Source: CAMYMQ01 sp963730305
Lineage (GTDB): Bacteria > Pseudomonadota > Alphaproteobacteria > Bin65
Assembly (NCBI GenBank): GCA_963730305.1
Contig: CAVSRB010000007.1
Location: 248,001-312,000, forward strand
DNA: 64,000 nucleotides
Direction of reading: 5' to 3'
The notes under the pieces were generated by a model, which was not told the origin of the DNA, ran no database searches, and saw nothing but the letters and a program-made list of their open reading frames with translations. Each line of letters begins with the position of its first letter. Position 1 is the stretch's first letter. Positions 49,246 through 59,345 of the stretch are shown one piece after another. The position numbers and the translations under genes were made by a program.

Positions 49246-50538
49246 ATGCCGCTTTCGATTCCCAAATCCCAGGCCGAGATCGACCGCCTCCAGAGCGAGC
49301 GCAAGCGCGCGGCGTTCGAGGCGGCGCGCCAGGCGCCGTTCCACGCCGAACGGCTGAAGGGCATCGATCCGGACAAGCTCGACGACCCGGACGAGTGGGC
49401 CAAGATCCCGGTGCTCAACAAGGAGGAGCTGCGCGCGCTGACGCCGCGGCAGTTCATGGAGGACTTCAACCACGCGCCGCGCGAGACGGTCCAGGAATAC
49501 TGGCGCTCGGGCGGCTCGACCGGCAAGCCGCTGTTCTACCCGCGCACCTTCGAGGACATGAAATACATGTTCCTCGGCTTCCGCCGCGGGGTCGACCTGG
49601 CCGGGATCAAGGCCGGCGACACGGCGCACATCTCCTTCCCGCTCGGCATCCACCCGGTCGGCCACATGTACGCCCGGGTCTGCCAGCAGGCGGGCGTCGG
49701 CGTGAACTGGTGCGGCTCGGGCGCGTCGACGCCGTCGGCCGCCCAGGTCCAGCTGATCGAGCAGATGCAGCCGACGGTGTGGATGGGCATGTCGAGCTAC
49801 GCGCTGCACCTCGCCAACCTGGCCGAGGTCCAGGGCATCGACCTGGCCGGGTCGAGCGTCAAGACCGTGCTGTGCTCGGCCGAGCCGATCTCGACGGCCA
49901 AGCGCGAGAAGATCGAGCGGACCTGGGGCGCCAAGGTCGTCGACACCTTCGGCATGACCGAATGCTGCCTGATGGGCGCCGAGGACGCCGCCCGCGACGG
50001 CTTCCGCATCTGGACCGACATGTTCCTGGTCGAGGTGCTCGACCCCGACACCTACGAGCCGGTCGCCGAGGGCGAGACCGGCACGCTGGTCTCGACCTGC
50101 CTGTGGAACATCAACGCGACGCCCTTCATCCGCTGGGATTCGGGCGACCTGGTCACCTGGCGCCGCCCCGAGGCCGGCGGCGAGGCCGGCGAATTCTCGA
50201 TCTTCCCCGTGGTCAAGCACGCCCACCGGACGACCGGCTTCTTCAAGGTGCGCGGCGTCAACATCACCCACGCCGACTTCGAGGACCTGATGTTCCGCAA
50301 CGCCGCGCTCAACGACTTCAAGTGCGCGGCGGTCGCGACCGGCGACCTCGACGAGCTGCGGGTGTCGATCGAGGTCAAGCAGGGCATGGACACGCCGGCG
50401 GTGGTCAAGGCGGTCGGCGACGACATCAAGCGCGTGTTCGAGGTGACGCCGGAGATCGAGGTGCTGTCGCCGGGCACCCTGGCCGCCGAGTTCGAGGGCG
50501 CGGTCAAGGCGCCGCGGTTCCAGGACCTGCGCGAGTAG
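49246..50538 (+). CDS. PaaK-like phenylacetate-CoA ligase family protein
   Basis: A 430-residue adenylate-forming ligase of the PaaK type, shorter than ordinary acyl-CoA synthetases. The AMP loop is EYWRSGGSTGKPLFY, and the core motif is VVDTFGMTECCLMGAED. The aspartate motif is FIRWDSGDLVTW and the C-terminal TTGFFKVRGVNITHADFED is the PaaK-type hinge. It would activate an aryl- or arylacetic acid as its CoA ester. The start MPLSIPKSQAEIDRL at 49246 follows ACAGGAAATAACC. It sits between the two Fe-S proteins and kynB, all on the plus strand. Its substrate could be the compound processed by the Fe-S proteins; inference. Confidence 0.88.
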   Translation: MPLSIPKSQAEIDRLQSERKRAAFEAARQAPFHAERLKGIDPDKLDDPDEWAKIPVLNKEELRALTPRQFMEDFNHAPRETVQEYWRSGGSTGKPLFYPRTFEDMKYMFLGFRRGVDLAGIKAGDTAHISFPLGIHPVGHMYARVCQQAGVGVNWCGSGASTPSAAQVQLIEQMQPTVWMGMSSYALHLANLAEVQGIDLAGSSVKTVLCSAEPISTAKREKIERTWGAKVVDTFGMTECCLMGAEDAARDGFRIWTDMFLVEVLDPDTYEPVAEGETGTLVSTCLWNINATPFIRWDSGDLVTWRRPEAGGEAGEFSIFPVVKHAHRTTGFFKVRGVNITHADFEDLMFRNAALNDFKCAAVATGDLDELRVSIEVKQGMDTPAVVKAVGDDIKRVFEVTPEIEVLSPGTLAAEFEGAVKAPRFQDLRE

Positions 50539-50564
50539 CGGTCGCGGGGATTTACGGGATGGTC

Positions 50565-50683
50565 CCCTCCCCCCTCGAGGGGGAGGGTTAGGGAGGAAGG
50601 TCTGCCAAAGGGCGCGCCTTGTCGACGCCAACACCGTCCTCCGGTATACCCCCCTCCTCGATCCTCCCCCTCAAAGGGGGAGG
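50565..50683. repeat. Pair of CCTCCCCC-type hairpins
   Basis: A first hairpin CCCTCCCCCCTCGAGGGGGAG... spans 50565-50587; the second, CCTCCCC/GGGGAGG, spans 50663-50683. They flank 75 bases between the PaaK-like ligase and kynB. The second is followed by AAAAAGGAAGG, part of which is the kynB ribosome site. Confidence 0.65.
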
Positions 50684-50704
50684 AAAAAGGAAGGCGCCGT
50701 AGCG

Positions 50705-51341
50705 ATGACCGAACCCCTCTACGACATCTCCCCGCCGATCCGCATGGGCACGCCGGTGTGGCCGGGCGATACCGAATATGCCGAGGTCCGCACCGCGTCG
50801 ATCGGGCCGGGCTGTCCGGTCAACGTCTCCAGCGTCACCATGTCGACCCACACCGGCAGCCACGCCGACGCGCCGTTCCACTACGACGCCGATGGCAAGA
50901 CCGTCGGCCAGGTGGACCTCGCCCGCTATCTCGGGCCGTGCCGCGTGGTCCACGTCATCGGGGTGTCGCCGCTGATCGAGCCGGAGCACGTCGCCGGCCA
51001 CCTCGAGCCGGGGATCGAGCGGGTGCTGTTCCGCACCTACCAGCACGCGCCGATCGAGACCTGGGATTCCGACTTCACCGCGATCGCCCCGGCGACGATC
51101 GAGCTGCTGCACGAGAACGGCGTGGTCCTGGTCGGGCTCGACACGCCGTCGCTCGACCCGCAGGAACTCGAAGACGCTCGACAGCCACATGGCGGTGCGC
51201 CGCCACGGCATGTCCGTGCTCGAGACGCTGGTGCTCGACGCGGTGCCGGCGGGCGACTACGAGCTGATCGCCCTGCCGCTCAAGCTGGCCGACCTCGACG
51301 CCGCGCCGGTGCGCGCCGTGCTGCGGCCGCTGCCGGGCTGA
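50705..51341 (+). CDS. kynB: Kynurenine formamidase (frameshifted)
   Basis: A cyclase-family metal hydrolase of about 212 residues that converts N-formylkynurenine to kynurenine. The metal-binding motif STHTGSHADAPFHYD (near residue 48) is diagnostic. The N-terminal YDISPPIRMGTPVWPGDT and the VLFRTYQHAP block are typical of KynB. One extra base near 51168 breaks the frame after DPQE. The second part reads SKTLDSHMAVRRHGMSVLET and AGDYELIALPLKLADLDA in the third frame, as expected for KynB. kynU follows 110 bases downstream, which supports KynB over the other cyclase-family members. No tryptophan 2,3-dioxygenase (kynA) is present in the window. Confidence 0.87.
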
Positions 51342-51451
51342 CCGGCCCGCCGCCCGACCGCGACGGCAGGCGTTGATCCGGCAGGGCCTGAGAGCCTACA
51401 GTCGCGCCCGTTCTCCGTCCCCGCCCCCATTCCGACATCCGGCGCCACAGC

Positions 51452-52691
51452 ATGACGATGACCCGCGACGACCTCCTCGCCCGTGACCGCGACGACCCGC
51501 TCGCCCTGTTCCGCGAGCGCTTCGACCTGCCCGACGGGATCATCTACCTCGACGGCAACTCGCTGGGCGCCCTGCCCCACGCCACCGCCGAGCGGGTCCA
51601 GGCCGTGGTCCGCGACCAGTGGGGCCTCGACCTGATCAAGAGCTGGAACATCCACGACTGGATCAACCTGCCCCAGCGCTGCGGCGACAAGATCGGCCGG
51701 CTGATCGGCGCCGCGCCGGGCCAGGTCGTCTCGGCCGAATTCGACCTCGGTCAACCTGTTCAAGCTGCTGACCGCGGCGCTGGAGGCGCGGCCCGACCGC
51801 ACCGTGATCGTGTCCGAGCGCGACAACTTCCCGACCGATCTCTACGTCGCCCAGGGGCTCATGAAGATGCTCGGCGGCCGCCACGAGCTGCGGCTGGTCG
51901 ACGACGGCGCCGACGCCCCGGCGGCGATCGACGGCGACACCGCGGTCGCGATGCTGACCCACGTCAACTACAAGACCGGCCGGATGCACGACATGGCCGC
52001 GGTCACGGCGCGGGCCCACGACGCCGGCGCGCTGATGCTGTGGGACCTGGCGCACAGCGCCGGGGCGCTGCCGGTCGAGCTCGACGGCTGCGACGTCGAT
52101 CTCGCCGTCGGCTGCGGCTACAAGTTCCTCAACGGCGGCCCCGGCGCGCCGGCCTTCCTCTACGTCGCCGAGCGGCTGCAGGACGAGATCCGGCCGCCGC
52201 TGTCGGGCTGGATGGGCCACGCCGAGCCGTTCGCCTTCGACTGGGAGTACCAGCCGGCCCCGGGCGTCGCGCGCAACCTGTGCGGCACGCCCTCGGTGAT
52301 CGGCATGTCCGCGCTCGAAACCAGCCTCGACGTCATGCTCGCCGCCGACATGGACCAGATCCGCGAGAAGTCGCTGGCGCTCGGCGACCTGTTCATCGCC
52401 GCGGTCGAGCAGCAATGCGCCGGCCACGGCCTGGCCGTGGTCTCGCCCCGCGACGCGACGCGCGGCAGCCAGGTCAGCCTGACCCACGCCAACGGCTACG
52501 CGATCATGCAGGCGCTGGTCGCGCGCGGCGTGATCGGCGACTTCCGCGCGCCCAACATCCTGCGCTTCGGCTTCACCCCGCTCTACACCCGCTACGTCGA
52601 CGTGTGGGACGCGGTCGCGATCCTGCGCGAGATCATGGTCGAGGGCAGCTGGGATAAGCCGGAATACCATGTCCGCGCCAAGGTGACCTGA
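51452..52691 (+). CDS. kynU: Kynureninase (frameshifted)
   Basis: A PLP enzyme of about 412 residues cleaving kynurenine to anthranilate and alanine. N-terminal GIIYLDGNSLGALPHAT and DWINLPQRCGDKIGRLIG are kynureninase signatures. VSERDNFPTDLYVAQGL, LWDLAHSAGALPVEL and VGCGYKFLNGGPGAPAFLYV, containing the PLP lysine, follow. One break near 51745 falls in the VSADSTSVNLFKLL segment. Together with kynB it forms the lower part of the kynurenine pathway. The next gene starts five bases after the stop. The ATG at 51452 has an in-frame second ATG two codons later. Confidence 0.9.
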
Positions 52692-52696
52692 GCCGC

Positions 52697-53347
52697 ATGA
52701 CCGTCTCCGTCGACCTGTTCTGGTCGTTCCGCAGCCCCTACTCGTACCTCGCGACCGGGCGGATCGTGGCGCTCGAACGCGATTGGGACCTGACCGTCAA
52801 CGTCCGGCCGGTGCTGCCGCTGGCCGTCCGCGACCCGTCCTTCTTCAGCCCGGCCAACCGGCGGCGGGCCGGCTATATCCTGCTCGACGCCCCGCGGGTC
52901 GCGGCGATGCACGGGATCCCGTTCCGCTGGCCGAAGCCGGACCCGATCGTCCAGGACATGGCGACGCTCGCGATCGCCGCAGAGCAGCCCTACATCTTCC
53001 GGCTGACCCGGCTGGGCGTGGCGGCGGCCGAGGCCGGACGCGGCCTGCCGTTCATCGACGCCGTCTCGGACCTGATCTTCGGCGGCACCGAGGGCTGGCA
53101 CGAGGGCGACCACCTGGCCCAGGCGGCCGGGCGGGCGGGGCTCGACCTGGCCGAGCTCGACGCCGCGGTGGCCGCGGACCCGGCACGGTGGGACGCGGCG
53201 ATCGAGGCCAACCAGGCCGCCCTGGACGCGTCCGGCCAGTGGGGCGTGCCGACCCTGGTGTTCGACGGCGAGCCCTTCTTCGGCCAGGACCGCATCGACA
53301 TGTGCGTGTGGCGGATGCGCGAGAAGGGGCTGGCGCCGCGGGCATGA
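52697..53347 (+). CDS. DsbA-family protein, 2-hydroxychromene-2-carboxylate isomerase-like
   Basis: A 216-residue thioredoxin-fold protein of the HCCA isomerase/DsbA class. The N-terminal VDLFWSFRSPYSYLATGRIV carries the Ser in SPYSYLA that replaces the redox cysteines of true DsbA. The C-terminal QWGVPTLVFDGEPFFGQDRID is the cis-Pro loop of this class. In naphthalene catabolism NahD of this family is a glutathione-dependent isomerase. It lies five bases after kynU, so it is co-transcribed. Its link to kynurenine or aromatic degradation is not explained by the known pathway. Confidence 0.86.
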   Translation: MTVSVDLFWSFRSPYSYLATGRIVALERDWDLTVNVRPVLPLAVRDPSFFSPANRRRAGYILLDAPRVAAMHGIPFRWPKPDPIVQDMATLAIAAEQPYIFRLTRLGVAAAEAGRGLPFIDAVSDLIFGGTEGWHEGDHLAQAAGRAGLDLAELDAAVAADPARWDAAIEANQAALDASGQWGVPTLVFDGEPFFGQDRIDMCVWRMREKGLAPRA

Positions 53348-53436
53348 CCGTTGAACCCGCGGGCGGCTTCGGCCTATACGCTCCCGCGCGGTGTGATAAG
53401 AAACCGTAACATTCGACGACGAGAGGGGAGATCGCC

Positions 53437-55076
<1,640 letters not shown>

Positions 55077-55080
<4 letters not shown>

Positions 55081-55637
55081 GCCGCAACCGGCAGGTCGTG
55101 GACATGGATGTCGCCCGCGCCGTGGCGCTTCAACACCGCGACCGCGCGGGCCTCGTGATCGGCGTCGGGGGTGCGCACCCACAATAGGATACCGCCCCGG
55201 TCCAGCTGCTTCTGGAGCGCGTCGGCATGATGCTGGCCGACCAGCCCGGCCAGCGAGCTGCCGATCATACCGCCGAGGCCGCCGGCCACCGCCGCGGCGG
55301 CGATCACCGCCGCGAGCGTGCCGCCGGACGCGACCACCGCGCCGGCCGCCGCAACCGCGCCGACGTAAAGCAGGCCGCCGACCAGGCCGCCCTCTGCATC
55401 GCCGACCGCTTCGCGCGAGATATAGGCGATGCGCGGCACCTCGGCATCGTCCTCGACCGTTTCGACCCGGTCGTAGCGGTGGCCGAGCTTCTCGGCGATC
55501 GTATCCTCGCCCGCGAGCAGACTCAGCGTCGCCCGATCGAAACCGCTGCTCTCCAGCTCGTCGATCGCCGCTTCGAGCGCCGCGACGTCATGAAACGCGC
55601 CGACCGCTTCGCGATTGGTCCGGTTCGCATCCGCCAC
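55077..55637 (-). CDS. Glycine-zipper-containing stress-type membrane-associated protein
   Basis: A 186-residue protein of a DUF1269-like/general-stress (17M-like) type. Residues 10-60 (AVGAFHDVAALEAAIDELES...) form a small alpha-beta domain. Residues about 84-137 are an Ala/Gly-rich hydrophobic segment with glycine-zipper spacing (GGLVGGLLYVGAVAAAGA and AVIAAAAVAGGLGGMIG). A second alpha-beta domain (GGILLWVRTPDADHEARAVA) ends the protein. The function is unknown; such proteins are often induced by stress. Its stop overlaps the end of malate synthase by four bases on the opposite strand. A FixK/FNR-like box lies about 80 bases upstream. Confidence 0.75.
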
Positions 55638-55715
55638 TTCGTCTCTCCCTTGCCGTCATGATCCGGGCCGGGACCGGCCTTCACCCTGTGTAGCCGATCC
55701 GCCGCTGCGCCAACA

Positions 55716-55729
55716 TTGATCCTCGTCAA
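55716..55729. promoter_or_regulatory. FixK/FNR-type box upstream of the stress-type gene
   Basis: TTGATCCTCGTCAA matches the alphaproteobacterial anaerobox pattern TTGAT-N4-RTCAA at all defined positions. It is centred about 85 bases upstream of the 55637 start on the minus strand. It suggests induction at low oxygen by a FixK/FNR/Dnr-class regulator. Confidence 0.6.
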
Positions 55730-55873
55730 CAATGCCGACGCTCGGCACGGGATAGCGAACGGACCTGCCGGACCATCGTGCCATACTTTGCCCCGTACGG
55801 AACACCGGTCCCGCCACGCGTCGCCCTCGTCCCGACCCGTCGACCGCGACGATGCCCGCCGCAGCCGTGATCG

Positions 55874-56494
55874 TCACGCCGCCTGCGCCGAACGCCTTTC
55901 GGCGAGCGCGTGGGTGACGATCTGGGCTGACGAAACCAGGAAGATACCGCCCATGATCCCGGCGACCAGCAAGTCGGGCCAGCCGGTCGCCGTGCCCCAC
56001 ACGCCGAGCGCCGCGATCATCACGGCGACGTTGCCGATCGCGTCGTTGCGCGAGCACAGCCAGACCGAGCGGACGTTGGCGTCGCCGTCCTTGTAGCGGA
56101 GCAGCAGCATCACGCTGGCCAGGTTCGCCGCGAGCGCCAGGAAGCCGATCGCCCCCATCATCCCGGCCGCGGGCACCCCGACGAAGAACACCCGCCAGAC
56201 CGACGAGCCGAGCACCCACAGGCCCATCGCCGACAGGCTCATCCCCTTGACCAGCGCCGCCGTCGAGCGGACCCGCAGCGATGCCCCGATCACCGCCAGC
56301 GAGATGGCGTAGGTCAGCGAATTGCCGAGGAAATCGAGCGCGTCGGCCTGCAGCGCCTTCGACCCGGACAGGAAGCCGGCGGCCATCTCCACGGCGAACA
56401 TCGCCGCGTTGATCAGCAGGACCAGCCGCAGCCGGCGCTTGTAGGCGGCGGAAAGGCCGTCGAAGGGAACGTCGTGGCCGCAGCAGGCGCTCAT
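55874..56494 (-). CDS. Short cation diffusion facilitator-like metal transporter
   Basis: A 206-residue membrane protein with about six hydrophobic helices, lacking most of the cytoplasmic domain of CDF exporters (normally about 300 residues). Helix 2 contains LQADALDFLGNSLTYAISL and helix 5 NDAIGNVAVMIAALGV, which align with the metal-binding helices of CDF proteins, although the HxxxD and related residues are changed. The N-terminus MSACCGHD has a metal-type Cys pair and His. It is divergent from a MerR-family regulator and has a MerR-type promoter. It probably exports a divalent or monovalent soft metal; which one is not known. Confidence 0.82.
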   Translation of the reverse strand: MSACCGHDVPFDGLSAAYKRRLRLVLLINAAMFAVEMAAGFLSGSKALQADALDFLGNSLTYAISLAVIGASLRVRSTAALVKGMSLSAMGLWVLGSSVWRVFFVGVPAAGMMGAIGFLALAANLASVMLLLRYKDGDANVRSVWLCSRNDAIGNVAVMIAALGVWGTATGWPDLLVAGIMGGIFLVSSAQIVTHALAERRSAQAA

Positions 56495-56524
56495 GGATCG
56501 TGCCTCTTGTTCGATCGAGGCCTA

Positions 56525-56554
56525 GAACCTAATGTCTCTAGTAGCTATAGGTTC
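56525..56554 (-). promoter_or_regulatory. MerR-type operator/promoter for the metal transporter gene
   Basis: On the minus strand the sequence reads TTGAAC, then a 19-base spacer containing CTATAGCTACTAGAG, then TAGGTT. A -35 element with a 19-base spacer is the hallmark of MerR-activated promoters, and the ends GAACCTA/TAGGTTC form a perfect 7-bp dyad. It lies 30-60 bases upstream of the transporter start and 16 bases upstream of the MerR gene. Confidence 0.65.
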
Positions 56555-56569
56555 AAGAGGAAAAATCCG

Positions 56570-56983
56570 ATGCTGTCGATCGGCGCGATGTCCCGCCGCA
56601 CCGGCGTCAAGGTGCCGACCATCCGCTACTACGAGCAGATGGGCCTGATCGACCCGGCCGAGCGGTCCGAGGGCAACCAGCGCCGCTATTCGGAGGCCCA
56701 TGTCGAGCGGCTCGCCTTCATCCGCCACGCCCGCGATCTCGGCTTGCCGCTCGAGGCGATCCGCGAGCTGATCGACCTCAGCGCCGATCCGCAGCGCCCG
56801 TGCGCCGACGCCGACCGCATCGCCAAGGCGCATCTCGAGCACGTCCGCGGCCGGATCGCCCGGCTCCAGCGGCTCGAACGGGAGCTGAGCCGCATCGTCT
56901 CGCGCTGCGACGGCGACCACATCGGCGACTGCTACGTGATCGAGGCGCTGTCCGACCACGCCCTGTGCGCGGACGAGCACTAA
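56570..56983 (+). CDS. MerR-family metal-responsive regulator
   Basis: A 137-residue regulator. The N-terminal winged helix is MLSIGAMSRRTGVKVPTIRY followed by YEQMGLIDPAERSEGNQRRY. It is followed by a dimerisation helix with LEHVRGRIARLQRLEREL. Metal-ligand candidates are Cys78, Cys113 and Cys121, in the same pattern as the CadR/PbrR type (Cys near 77-79, 112-114 and 119-123). Cys133 is extra. Start ATG 56570 follows AAGAGGAAAAATCC. It is divergent from the CDF-like transporter, and the shared spacer carries a matching operator. Likely metals are Cd, Pb, Zn or Co. Confidence 0.9.
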   Translation: MLSIGAMSRRTGVKVPTIRYYEQMGLIDPAERSEGNQRRYSEAHVERLAFIRHARDLGLPLEAIRELIDLSADPQRPCADADRIAKAHLEHVRGRIARLQRLERELSRIVSRCDGDHIGDCYVIEALSDHALCADEH

Positions 56984-57008
56984 CCGTCCGGCGCGCCCTG
57001 CCGGCCCC

Positions 57009-58119
57009 CTACTCCATCCGGTGGCGGAACAGCCAGGCGGCGCCGGTGAGGCTCACCGCGGCGATGATCGCCATCGGCCACAGCCGCTCGTAGACCAGCG
57101 CCGCCGGCAGGTCCTGCAGGAAGATGCCGCGGACGATGACCAGGAAATAGCGCATCGGATTGATCAGGGTCAGGTCCTGGATGATCGGCGGCATGTTGGC
57201 GATCGGGGTGGCGAAGCCGGACAGGATTATCGCCGGCACGACGAACAGGAAGGCGCCGAGGATGGCCTGCTGCTGGGTCCGCGCCAGCGACGAGATCATC
57301 AGGCCGACGCCGACCATGGCGAGCAGGTAGAAGAACATCCCGACATAGAGCAGCGCCAGGTCGCCGCGCAGCGGCACGTCGAACCAGTAGGTGCCGACCG
57401 CGATGATCACCGTGCCCTCGAGCAGGCCGATGACCATCGCCGGCACCGACTTGCCGACCAGGATCTCGAACGGGCGCAGCGGCGTGACCAATAGCTGCTC
57501 GAAGGTGCCGACCTCGCGCTCGCGCGCGACGGTCAGCGCGGTGACCACGATGGTGACGACCAGGGTCAGCAGCGCAACGATGCCGGGGACGATGAACCAC
57601 CGGCTCTCCAGGTTCGGGATTGAACCACGAGCGCATCACGAGCCGGGCCGGCGGCGGCGCCTCGGCGTGGGCCTTGAGCCACTCGGCGTTGAAGGCGGCG
57701 ACGATCCGGCTGGCGTAGCCGAGGACGATCAGCGCGGTGTTGGACTGGCGGCCGTCGAGGATGAGCTGGACGCGGGCCGGCCGGTGGGCGATCAGGTCGC
57801 GCGAGAAGGTCTGGCCGATATGGATGACCAGGCTGGCCTGCTTGGCGTCGATCAGCTTGCGGATCTCCGCCTCCCGCGTGATCCGGGCGACCACGGTGAA
57901 GTTCGGCGAGCCCTCGAAGCGGGCGATCAGCGACCGCGACGCCCGGCCGGAATCCTCGTTGTAGATCGCCGTGGCGACGTGGTTGACGTCGAAGGTCGCG
58001 GCGTAGCCGAACACGAGAAGCTGGAGCAGCGGCGGGACGATGATCACCGTCCGGCTCTTCTTGTCCTTCCAGATGGCCAGGAATTCCTTGACGATCAGCG
58101 CGCGGATGCGGCCCCACAT
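57009..58119 (-). CDS. ABC-2-type exporter permease, second (YbhR-like; frameshifted)
   Basis: A permease of about 370 residues. The N-terminal helix and first periplasmic domain (MWGRIRALIVKEFLAIWKDK, then VPPLLQLLVFGYAATFDVNH) match the YbhR/YhhJ family. The C-terminal part has TVAREREVGTFEQLLVTPL, GKSVPAMVIGLLEGTVII and five hydrophobic helices. One break near 57612 lies between the periplasmic domain and the second helix. It starts ten bases after the stop of the other permease. Members of this family export drugs, or sodium and lithium; the substrate is not evident. Confidence 0.88.
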
Positions 58120-58129
58120 CGGCTCCGTC

Positions 58130-59345
58130 CTATTCCAGCGACTTGCGCGTCTTGCGCCGGGTCAGGCCGAGGAACACGGCCGCCATCACGAGCAGCGCCG
58201 CGCCGTTGGGCAGCAGCACGGGCCAGACGTCGCCGGCCAGGAACAGCGTCTGCAGCGACGACACGAAGTAGCGCGCCGGGACGATATGGGTGATGAGCTG
58301 GACCACGAACGGCATGCTGGCGATGTCGAAGATGAAGCCAGACAGGATGAAGGCGGGCAGGAAGGCGACGATGATCGCGACCTGGCCGGCGACGAACTGG
58401 CTGCGCGCAACGGTCGAGATCAACAGGCCCATGCCCAGCGCGGTCAGCATGAACAGCGCCGAGACCAGGGCCAGTACGAGAGATCGCGCCGTGGAACGGC
58501 ACGGCGAACACCCACACCGCCATCACCGTCGACAGCGCCATCCCGCCCATGCCCAGGAGGAAATAGGGGATCAGCTTGCCGAGCAGGATCTCGCGGATCC
58601 GCACCGGCGTGACCAATAGCGCCTCCATCGTGCCACGCTCCCACTCGCGGGCGACGACCATGGCGGTGAGCAGCGCGCCGATCAGGGTCATGATGATCGC
58701 GATCAGCCCGGGCACCAGGAAGTTGCGGCTGCGGACCTCGGCGTTGAACCAGATCCGCTGCTCCGCGACCACCGGCGGCGCCAGTTTCTGACCGGCATCG
58801 ATCGCCAGTTGCTGGAGCCAGGTCTGCCAGACGCCTTCGACGTAGCCGCCGATGATGCGCGCCGTGTTGGCGTCGGTGCCGTTGACGATGACCTGGATCG
58901 GCGCGCCGGTCGTCGAGCGCAGCCGGCGCGAGAAGTCGCTGTGCAGGACGACGATGGCGTCGACGTCCCCGGCAACCAGTGCCTGGACCGCGCTGCGCCG
59001 GTCGCGCAAGAGGATCGTCTTGAAATACTGGGAGTTGGCGATCGACGCGGTGAAGCGGGCGGTCGCCGTGGTCGGGTTCTCGACGACGACCGCGATCGGC
59101 ACGTTCTTGGCGTCGAGCGAGACGCCGTAGCCGAACAGCAGCAGCAGGATCGCCGGCAACAGGAAGGCGATCGAAATGCTGCTCGGGTCGCGCAGGATCT
59201 GCAGGATCTCCTTGCGGATCAGCCCGCGCAGCCGCAGCCACGACGGGCCCTCGGCGCGCACTGGCGGGCCGGCCCCTTCCGCGGACGTTGGCTCGGCGGA
59301 CGGCGGGTCGGCGGGGGTCGCGCCGCTGCGTCGGCCGGGGCTCAC
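58130..59345 (-). CDS. ABC-2-type exporter permease, first (YbhS-like; frameshifted)
   Basis: A permease of about 405 residues. The first 35 residues are a Pro/Ala/Gly-rich cytoplasmic extension; then LRGLIRKEILQILRDPSSIS and FLLPAILLLLFGYGVSLDA begin the YbhS-type fold. The second half has VVAREWERGTMEALLVTPV and ARSQFVAGQVAIIVAFLPAF. One break lies near 58475 in the segment after FHGAISR. A GTG start at 59345 overlaps the stop of the ATPase by four bases (GTGA), a translational coupling sign. Confidence 0.88.

Noticed and set aside
50663..50683. Rho-independent terminator after the PaaK-like ligase
   Set aside because: The stem is strong, but there is no T-run on the plus strand; the A-run that follows belongs to the next ribosome site.
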